29,776 bases of DNA from Bacillota bacterium (lineage in GTDB: Bacteria > Bacillota > Clostridia > Oscillospirales > Ruminococcaceae), in assembly GCA_023429685.1 (NCBI GenBank), contig JAEZDF010000109.1, positions 1 to 29,776 on the forward strand. Direction: 5' to 3'. The translations under genes and the position numbers were made by a program. A model generated the notes under the pieces. The model was given only the letters and a program-made list of their open reading frames with translations, was not told the DNA's origin and did no database searches. The stretch's first letter is position 1. The number at the start of each line of letters is the position of its first letter. Positions 24,042 to 29,776 of the stretch are shown here, one piece after another.

Positions 24042-25199
24042 ATGCCAAAGACGCGCCCTCTTAACGAGGCGCTCTACTCACTTGCGCTGTCGCACAGCCC
24101 GCAGATGCCTGTTGACCCGAAGCTGGGCTCGCTGCTCAGCGACGCGCAACTGCACATCCCCAAAGGGGTTGAGGTGATAAGCGATACGCACTTTCGCGTC
24201 AACTTCCACGCACCCACCGCAAACGAGGTGGCGTTGCGCACCTTTCACGGCAACCTCCCGCTGACGAAACAGGAAAACGGGGTGTGGACGGCGGAGCTTG
24301 AGATTGGACAAGGCGGCATGCGTCCGTTGTTCTTTTTGGTGGATGGCGTTTCGGTGCTAAACCCCATGGCTCCCATCGGTTTTGGCGCATCGGTCGCCAC
24401 CAACATGGCCGACCTGCCCCAGGCAGGGGAGGATTTTTATTATCTTATGGACGTTCCCCACGGCGCGGTGTCGCGGGAATACTACCGCTCGTCGGTAACG
24501 GGGCGCTATGAGAGCTGCATGGTTTACACGCCGCCCGGCTATATGAACGGCGGCACCGAGCAGTACCCTGTTCTGTATCTGCAGCACGGGCACGGCGAAA
24601 ACGAGCAGTGCTGGGTATATCAGGGCAAGGTGAACTTCATTATGGATAACCTGCTCGCACAAGAAAAGGCGCAACCCTGCATTATTGTAATGAACAACGG
24701 CATGGTACAGCAGCACACCGACGAGGGCAGCCGCGTGGAGGCCATGCTGCTCGAGCGTCTGCTGGTGAAGGACTGTATTCCGTTTATAGAAAAAACCTAC
24801 CGCGTAAAAACCGACCGCCAAAACCGCGCGATGGCGGGGCTGAGCATGGGCTCGATGCAGACCAGCATGACGACCCTAACGCATCCCGAGCTGTTTGCAT
24901 GGGCGGGTATATTTAGCGGCTTTGTGCAGCCCCTGCCCAGCATAGCCGAGGGACGGGAGTATCTAAGCGCACTCGACGACGCACAGAAATTTGGCAAGGA
25001 TTTTCGCCTGTTCTTTCGCGCCATCGGCACCGCCGACCCGTTTCGTGGGATGTTTGAGCAGGACAGCCTGCTGATGGAGCAAAAAGGGCTTTCGCCCGAG
25101 CAGTGCGGCGCGCACCTCATCCGCACCTATCCCGGCAGCCACGATTGGAACGTTTGGCGGCGCTGTGTCCGCGACTTCCTTTCTATGCTGTTTGTGTAA
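24042..25199 (+). CDS. Cytoplasmic esterase of the Esterase D/feruloyl-esterase type (PF00756)
   Basis: This is a 385-residue alpha/beta-hydrolase esterase with an N-terminal immunoglobulin-like (E-set/CBM48-like) domain at about residues 30-120. That is the two-domain layout of the feruloyl/acetyl esterases fused to xylanases. The catalytic Ser268 lies in AGLSMGS, His367 in YPGSHDWNVWRR, and the Asp probably in AIGTADP. The block SREYYRSSVTGRYESCMVYTPPGY (residues about 147-170, given here in part as VYTPPGY and YPVLYLQHG) is typical. No signal peptide is present, so it acts on imported substrate, for example removing acyl or hydroxycinnamoyl groups from an oligosaccharide. AAAGGAGG lies close before ATG 24042. 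It leads the rightward metabolic gene series. Confidence 0.9.
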   Translation: MPKTRPLNEALYSLALSHSPQMPVDPKLGSLLSDAQLHIPKGVEVISDTHFRVNFHAPTANEVALRTFHGNLPLTKQENGVWTAELEIGQGGMRPLFFLVDGVSVLNPMAPIGFGASVATNMADLPQAGEDFYYLMDVPHGAVSREYYRSSVTGRYESCMVYTPPGYMNGGTEQYPVLYLQHGHGENEQCWVYQGKVNFIMDNLLAQEKAQPCIIVMNNGMVQQHTDEGSRVEAMLLERLLVKDCIPFIEKTYRVKTDRQNRAMAGLSMGSMQTSMTTLTHPELFAWAGIFSGFVQPLPSIAEGREYLSALDDAQKFGKDFRLFFRAIGTADPFRGMFEQDSLLMEQKGLSPEQCGAHLIRTYPGSHDWNVWRRCVRDFLSMLFV

Positions 25200-25227
25200 C
25201 GGTTTTTAGCCCGCACCGCGGGTAATT

Positions 25228-25243
25228 ATAGTTAACCAACTAT
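25228..25243 (+). promoter_or_regulatory. Short palindrome upstream of the second paralogous oxidoreductase
   Basis: ATAGTT and AACTAT form a perfect inverted repeat with an AACC centre, 36 bases before the start codon. A weak TTAACC/TTATAG promoter pair overlaps it, so it might be an operator. Confidence 0.25.
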
Positions 25244-25279
25244 TTAAAACGACTTTATAGAAAAAGAGAGGGTTAAACA

Positions 25280-26380
25280 ATGGCAAAACTAAAGATAGGC
25301 TTTATCGGCTGCGGCGGAATCGCCGTAGACAAGCACCTACCGGCAATGTCAAGACAGAAAGACGTCGAGATGGCGGCGTTCTGCGACGTAATCGAGGAGC
25401 GCGCCGTTGAAGCGGCGGGCAAGTTCGGCGCACCGGGCGCAAAGGTTTACACCGACTACAGAAAGCTGCTCGAGGACAAATCGATCGACGCAATTCACGT
25501 TTTGACCCCCAATGTGCTGCACTGCGAGATCTCGTGTGCCGCTATGGAAGCAGGCAAGCATGTTATGTGCGAAAAGCCCATGGCAGCCACCGCGGCGGAT
25601 GCCGAGAAGATGCTCGAAGTAAGAAACAAGACAGGCAAGCTGCTGACCATCGGTTACCAGTACCGTCACTTTGACAGCAACATCGCCATGAAGGATTATG
25701 TGGATACCGGCGCACTGGGCGACATCTACTACGCCGAGACCACCGCGCTGCGTCGCCGTGGCATCCCCACCTGGGGCGTGTTTACCAGCAAGAAGGATCA
25801 GGGCGGCGGACCGCTGATCGACATCGCCACCCATTCGCTGGACCTTACCCTGTGGATGATGAACAACTACGAGGTTCAGAGCGTAACCGGCGTTTCGTTT
25901 GCCAAGATAGGCAAGTACGCTACCCCCGACGAGATGGGCAACGAGTTTGGCAACTGGGACCCCGCAAAGTACGAGCTGGAGGACTCCGCATTCGGCTTTG
26001 TGCGCATGAAGAACGGCGCGCTGATTAACCTGCGCTGCGCATGGGCAATTAACATGGTTACCCCCCGTTCCAGCGTACTGCTGTGCGGCACCAAGGGCGG
26101 ACTTGACACCGAGGACGGCGTGCGTGCCAACCACGTTATCGCCAACCGTCAGGTTGTTTCGCAGGTAAGCACCCGCAACATGTTCCGTATGGCCCCTCCC
26201 GGACTCATCGACCGCAACCCCATGGTTCTGCCCAACGACGCAGAGGCTACCATCTGGGTTAACGCGCTGCTTGGTCGCGGCGAGCTGTTTGTTAAGCCCG
26301 AGCAGGCGCTTACAGTAACCCGCATCCTAGACGCAATCTACCGTTCGTCCGAAAGCGGACAGACCATAATTTTTGAGTAA
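25280..26380 (+). CDS. Gfo/Idh/MocA family NAD(P)-dependent oxidoreductase (paralogue of 22599-23702)
   Basis: This 366-residue dehydrogenase has the Rossmann motif GCGGIA near residues 10-15, EKP at 98-100 and active-site residues in GPLIDIATHSLDLTLW. AGAGAGGG precedes ATG 25280. It lies 80 bases after the esterase without a terminator and 18 bases before the epimerase. It therefore sits in a five-gene rightward series: esterase, oxidoreductase, AGE epimerase, isomerase, aldehyde dehydrogenase. The C-terminal third diverges from its paralogue (for example the NMFRMAPPGLIDRNP region), which suggests a different substrate pocket. Likely chemistry is NAD(P)-linked oxidation of a sugar, glycoside or cyclitol. 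Confidence 0.92.
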   Translation: MAKLKIGFIGCGGIAVDKHLPAMSRQKDVEMAAFCDVIEERAVEAAGKFGAPGAKVYTDYRKLLEDKSIDAIHVLTPNVLHCEISCAAMEAGKHVMCEKPMAATAADAEKMLEVRNKTGKLLTIGYQYRHFDSNIAMKDYVDTGALGDIYYAETTALRRRGIPTWGVFTSKKDQGGGPLIDIATHSLDLTLWMMNNYEVQSVTGVSFAKIGKYATPDEMGNEFGNWDPAKYELEDSAFGFVRMKNGALINLRCAWAINMVTPRSSVLLCGTKGGLDTEDGVRANHVIANRQVVSQVSTRNMFRMAPPGLIDRNPMVLPNDAEATIWVNALLGRGELFVKPEQALTVTRILDAIYRSSESGQTIIFE

Positions 26381-26398
26381 TACGGGAGGAACCGATAG

Positions 26399-27631
26399 AT
26401 GATCCTTACCGAACGTCTAATTAGCCTAAGAAAACGCGCGCTGGATAACGCAAAGCTTCACATCTTTCCGTTTTGGTGCAGCGAGTACATTATGGATAAA
26501 GAGAACGGCGGCTTTTACAGCACGGTAACGCTGGATATGAAGCGCGAAAACACCGAGCCCCGCTCGCTGGTGCTTACCGGACGCATGGTATACGCGTATG
26601 CCCACGCGTTTATGCAGTTTGGCGACGAAATCTATTTAGACCGGGCAAAGTACACCTTTGATTATCTGATGAAGCATTTTTACGACCGCGAGCTAGGCGG
26701 TGCGTACAGCTTTTTGGATAAGGACGGCAAGGTGGTAAGCGACGAGAAGCCTCTTTACAGCGAGGCGTTCTTTATTATGGCATGCGCCGCATACTATCAC
26801 GCCACCCGCGACCCCGAGGCGTTACGCGCGGCAATGGAGACCTTTGACATCATCGAGACCAAGGTCAAGCGCGGCGCGGCAGACTACCCGAACAACCTGG
26901 CGCGGGACTGGACACCCGTACAGAAGCTGTCGACGGGGCGCATGTCGTTCCCGCCCGACGCCATCGTGTTCCCGCACCATCTGATGCAGGCATACGACCA
27001 GCTGTACCGCGCCACCAAAGACCCGCGGATTAAGCCGGTGCTGCACGAGCTTGCCCAATGTATTACTGATCTTCTGTACGACAAAGAAAGGCACAACTTT
27101 TGCACCTTCTTTGACGCAGACCGCAAGCGACTGGGCAACCACCAGAGCTTTGGTCACGACTGCGAGCTAAGCTACCTTGCCATGGATGTGGCGCGCCTGA
27201 CGGGCGACAAGGAGCTAATCGATGCAGTGGCAGCTGTGTGCGAAGACGTGCTGAGAAACGTGATGAAAAACGACTTTGACCCGTGGCACAGCCTGTACAA
27301 CGGCGAAAACCTCGAAACCGGAGAGCGGGATAAAAGCCACGTGTGGTGGGCACAGGCAGAGGCGGTTACGGCCATGCTGTTTGGCTTCCAGCTGACGGGC
27401 GACGAGGCGTTTTTGCAGGCGTGCGAAAACCAGCTTGAGTACATCGAGAAGTATTTTATCAACCACAAGGACGGCGACTGGTTTAACAACGTCGTGGTGG
27501 ACGAAAGCGGCTACCAAGTGGTGGACGGCATGCACGGGTTTGACAAGCTCAACGGCGGCAAGTGCCCGTTCCACAACTCGCATATGTGTTTTGAGGTCAT
27601 CCGCCGCGTAGAGGAAATCTTAAAACAATAA
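26399..27631 (+). CDS. N-acylglucosamine 2-epimerase family protein, cellobiose 2-epimerase-like
   Basis: This 410-residue (alpha/alpha)6-barrel enzyme belongs to the AGE family. The catalytic histidines of cellobiose 2-epimerases are matched by His253 in SFGHDCELSYLA and His392 in CPFHNSHMCFE, and the aromatic WWAQAEA block is also present. Cellobiose 2-epimerases convert the reducing-end glucose of beta-1,4-disaccharides to mannose; others in the family act on N-acetylglucosamine or aldose/ketose pairs. The length matches cellobiose epimerases. GGGAGGA lies nine bases before ATG 26399. Placed between an oxidoreductase and an isomerase, it points to 2-epimerisation of an imported sugar, but the exact substrate is not decided by sequence. 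Confidence 0.88.
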   Translation: MILTERLISLRKRALDNAKLHIFPFWCSEYIMDKENGGFYSTVTLDMKRENTEPRSLVLTGRMVYAYAHAFMQFGDEIYLDRAKYTFDYLMKHFYDRELGGAYSFLDKDGKVVSDEKPLYSEAFFIMACAAYYHATRDPEALRAAMETFDIIETKVKRGAADYPNNLARDWTPVQKLSTGRMSFPPDAIVFPHHLMQAYDQLYRATKDPRIKPVLHELAQCITDLLYDKERHNFCTFFDADRKRLGNHQSFGHDCELSYLAMDVARLTGDKELIDAVAAVCEDVLRNVMKNDFDPWHSLYNGENLETGERDKSHVWWAQAEAVTAMLFGFQLTGDEAFLQACENQLEYIEKYFINHKDGDWFNNVVVDESGYQVVDGMHGFDKLNGGKCPFHNSHMCFEVIRRVEEILKQ

Positions 27632-27642
27632 CGCATTTTTTT

Positions 27643-27678
27643 GGCAGGGGGCGCCGTGTCCCCTGCCCCTTTTAAAGG
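27643..27678 (+). promoter_or_regulatory. Hairpin and palindrome next to the ribosome site of the next gene
   Basis: A perfect 8-bp GC stem (GGCAGGGG 27643-27650 with 27660-27667) is directly followed by CCTTTTAAAGG (27668-27678), whose right half is the start of the ribosome site AAAGGAGG. It may be an intra-operon attenuator or mRNA processing/stability hairpin; the T tract is short. Confidence 0.35.
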
Positions 27679-27689
27679 AGGATTACAGT

Positions 27690-28523
27690 ATGGAGAAGGT
27701 ATATGTGCAGGTCGCATCCTGCTCGCGCGAGTTTAGGGAGGACTTTGAAGGTTCTATCCAAAAAATCGCGCAGGCGGGCTACGACGGACTGGAGCTGTTT
27801 GACGGCATCTACGGCGGCTACAGCGCTAAAGACCTAAAGGCACGCCTTGCAGAGCTGAACATGAGCGTCATCGGCGCGCATATCCGCATGGACCAGTTTG
27901 ACGAGCAGATTGCGTACCTGCCCGAGTCGGGCTGCCAGTATCTTGTGTGCCCGGGCTTACACGTGGCAAGCAAGGAGGAGGCGTACGAAGCGGCGCAGAA
28001 GCTAAACGATTGGGGCAAGCGCAGCAACGCAGCAGGTCTGCGATTTGGCTACCACAACCACAACAGCGACTTTGATGTGTACGACAACCAAACGGTTATC
28101 GACGTTTTAATTCGCAACACCGACCCCGAGCTTGTGTTCTTTGAGCTGGATGTCGCGTGGGCGTGGCGTGCGGGTGTGAATGCGTCAGAGTTCATTAAGC
28201 AGTACAACGGACGGTTTGAGCTGCTACACGTCAAGGAAACCTCGCGCATCTACGGACCGGACGACCAGTTTAGCAAGGTGTTTAAGGGTGTACAACGCGA
28301 CGCGGACGGCAGACCCATCTTTACACCCGAGCAGAAGGCGCGGTTTGACGAGTTTCGCAAGATCAACTGCAAGCTGGGCGACGGCATCGTGAATATGCCC
28401 GAGATTAAAAAGACCGCAGACGCGCAGGGGACAAAGGCGTATATCGTCGAGCGCGAGTATGCCTATACCGGCGACGTGTTTACCTCCCTGGCGGAGGATT
28501 GCAGCTATCTAAAGGCTTTATAA
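27690..28523 (+). CDS. TIM-barrel sugar isomerase/epimerase (PF01261)
   Basis: This 277-residue AP-endonuclease-2-like enzyme has the expected metal and catalytic positions: FGYHNHNSDF, ELDVAWAWRAG, LLHVKETS and YIVEREYAY. Proteins with this YHNH...LDV.WA...HVKE..VERE pattern occur widely with Gfo/Idh oxidoreductases and act on keto-sugars or inositol-type intermediates. AAAGGAGG at 27674-27681 supports ATG 27690. It is only distantly similar to the isomerase at 21631-22551, so the locus has two different enzymes of this fold, one next to each of the paralogous oxidoreductases. Its reaction cannot be fixed from sequence. Confidence 0.9.
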   Translation: MEKVYVQVASCSREFREDFEGSIQKIAQAGYDGLELFDGIYGGYSAKDLKARLAELNMSVIGAHIRMDQFDEQIAYLPESGCQYLVCPGLHVASKEEAYEAAQKLNDWGKRSNAAGLRFGYHNHNSDFDVYDNQTVIDVLIRNTDPELVFFELDVAWAWRAGVNASEFIKQYNGRFELLHVKETSRIYGPDDQFSKVFKGVQRDADGRPIFTPEQKARFDEFRKINCKLGDGIVNMPEIKKTADAQGTKAYIVEREYAYTGDVFTSLAEDCSYLKAL

Positions 28524-28583
28524 AGCAAACAAGCTTAAATATCAATTGAAAAGTTTTGTTTGTTACTAAGGAGGATTTTTTCT

Positions 28584-29776
28584 ATGAAGATGATTATCGG
28601 TGGAGAATGGACCGACGCGTCGGACAACGGCGTCGTTGAGGTAATAAACCCCGTAACCGGGAAGTGTGTAGACACGGTGCCCGCCGCGACCGAGCAGGAC
28701 GTGGATCGCGCCATTACCCTAGCGGTAGAGGGGCAGAAGGAGTGGGCGGCGTACCCGCTGCACGAAAAGCTTGCCATTATGGAACGCTATGCCGTGCTTG
28801 TTATGCAAAATGAGGAGCGCATCGCTAAGGTGATGTGCGAAGAGGGCGGCAAGCCCATCGAGCAGTGCCGCGTAGAGGTTGCAGCAAACGCCGCAATCTT
28901 CCGTATCTTCAGCGCCGCTGCTAACACGTTTTACGGGCACACCCTGCCTTATAGCGCAGAGTCGCGCTCCGAGGGCGACGTGGCGTTTACCGTACACGAG
29001 CCGCTTGGCGTGTTTGCCTGCATCGTGCCCTTTAACTACCCCTTTGAGCTTGCGGCGCACAAAACGGCACCCATGCTCGTAACCGGCAACAGCGTGGTAC
29101 TAAAACCCGCTACAAACACCCCCCGCAGCGCGCTGATTCTGTGCGAGCTTCTGGTTGAGAGCGGGCTACCCAAAAAGGCAATCTCCTGCCTGACCGGCTC
29201 GGGCAGCAAGGTGGGCGCACAGATGACCACCGACAAGCGCATTGCCGCAGTCAGCTTTACCGGCAGCACCGAGGTAGGTGTAACCCTCGCCAAGACCTGC
29301 GCGAACGACCTCAAGCGGGTATCGCTTGAGCTTGGCGGAAACGACCCGCTGATTATCTTTGACGATTGCGACCTTGAGCTTGCCCTTACCGAGACCATTA
29401 ATGGGCGCATCGGCAACGCGGGGCAGACCTGCTGCGCAAGCAAGCGCTTCATCGTACAAAACAGCATCCGCGCCGCATTTACCGAGGAGCTTGTGAAGCG
29501 CCTTGGCGCGATTAAGGTAGGCGACCCGTCCGACCCCACAGTGGAGATGGGACCGGTCATCAGCGAGCGCGCCGCCAAAGAGGTGGAGCAGCAGATTAAG
29601 GACACCATCGCACAGGGTGCAGTTTTACGCTTTGGCGGAAAACGAAACGGCGCATTTGTAGACCCCACGGTGCTGGAATGCACCCCCGATATGGACATTG
29701 CAAAGGATATGGAGATCTTCGGGCCGGTGTTCCCCGTCATCGGGTTTGACACGATGGAGGAGGCGATTGCGATTGC
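28584..29776 (+). CDS. NAD(P)-dependent aldehyde dehydrogenase (3'-truncated by window edge)
   Basis: The frame from ATG 28584 stays open to the last base, showing the first 397 residues of a protein whose family is about 480 long. Visible motifs are the cofactor-site VPFNYPFELAAHK and VLKPATNTP, FTGSTEVG, the general-base Glu in LELGGNDP, and the nucleophile Cys in NAGQTCCASKR. EIFGPVFPVI near the edge is also typical. AAGGAGG (28568-28574) lies nine bases upstream. It would oxidise an aldehyde from sugar breakdown (lactaldehyde, glyceraldehyde or a semialdehyde) to the acid with NAD(P). It follows the isomerase by 60 bases without a terminator, so it is probably the next gene of the same operon. 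Confidence 0.93.
   Translation, partial: MKMIIGGEWTDASDNGVVEVINPVTGKCVDTVPAATEQDVDRAITLAVEGQKEWAAYPLHEKLAIMERYAVLVMQNEERIAKVMCEEGGKPIEQCRVEVAANAAIFRIFSAAANTFYGHTLPYSAESRSEGDVAFTVHEPLGVFACIVPFNYPFELAAHKTAPMLVTGNSVVLKPATNTPRSALILCELLVESGLPKKAISCLTGSGSKVGAQMTTDKRIAAVSFTGSTEVGVTLAKTCANDLKRVSLELGGNDPLIIFDDCDLELALTETINGRIGNAGQTCCASKRFIVQNSIRAAFTEELVKRLGAIKVGDPSDPTVEMGPVISERAAKEVEQQIKDTIAQGAVLRFGGKRNGAFVDPTVLECTPDMDIAKDMEIFGPVFPVIGFDTMEEAIAI

Noticed and set aside
25210..25222. Terminator after the esterase (CCCGC/GCGGG)
   Set aside because: The stem has only five pairs with a three-base loop and is followed by TAATTA rather than a T tract; the downstream gene is probably co-transcribed.
25349..26134. 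Leftward open frame of 261 codons opposite the oxidoreductase
   Set aside because: It is a mirror frame of the gene at 25280-26380 with His/Val-rich nonsense composition.

Overview
The window reads as chromosomal DNA of a Clostridia-type Firmicute. This rests on strong AGGAGG ribosome sites, a YesM/YesN two-component system beside an LplA/LplB/LplC-type sugar importer, a DUF624 (YesL-like) protein, moderately high GC, and families common in Oscillospiraceae/Lachnospiraceae. The species cannot be named from sequence alone. There is no rRNA, tRNA, CRISPR array or recognisable transposase.

Layout: (1) 1-3625 (+) holds two overlapping ABC exporter half-transporters that form a heterodimer with one degenerate ATP site; the first is cut by the window edge. 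(2) 3863-7813 (+) holds a YesM-like sensor kinase, a YesN-like AraC response regulator and a small membrane-anchored protein, in one tightly coupled operon with its own promoter and terminators. (3) 7983-12559 (+) holds a solute-binding lipoprotein, two permeases and an alpha/beta hydrolase. (4) 12728-14684 (+) holds a DUF624 membrane protein and a MsmK/UgpC-type ATPase that could energise the importer. (5) 14880-17592 (-) holds two beta-lactamase-fold serine hydrolases. (6) 17786-18559 (+) is a polysaccharide-deacetylase-like protein. (7) 18750-21244 (-) holds a MATE transporter and a Gfo/Idh/MocA oxidoreductase. (8) 21631-23702 (-) holds a Gfo/Idh/MocA oxidoreductase and a TIM-barrel sugar isomerase. 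(9) 24042-29776 (+) holds an intracellular esterase, a second copy of that oxidoreductase type, an AGE/cellobiose-2-epimerase-like protein, another TIM-barrel isomerase and an aldehyde dehydrogenase cut by the right edge.

Taken together this looks like a carbohydrate-use locus. An extracellular signal is sensed by YesMN, an oligosaccharide or glycoside is imported, ester groups are removed in the cytoplasm, and the sugar is epimerised, oxidised and isomerised. No classical glycoside hydrolase is present. The repeated pairing of Gfo/Idh oxidoreductases with AP-endonuclease-2-like isomerases suggests oxidative (keto-sugar or inositol-like) chemistry instead; this is inference.

The most unusual non-coding feature is at 21361-21534. 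Two adjacent cloverleaf-forming elements lie in opposite orientation and share a central TATA. In the second, three perfect hairpins abut with no unpaired base inside a perfect 13-bp closing stem. The two copies are recognisably homologous and differ by compensatory changes in their stems, which suggests that the folded structure itself has been maintained. A second long imperfect inverted repeat lies at 14782-14869 and a GC-rich palindrome at 23882-23929.
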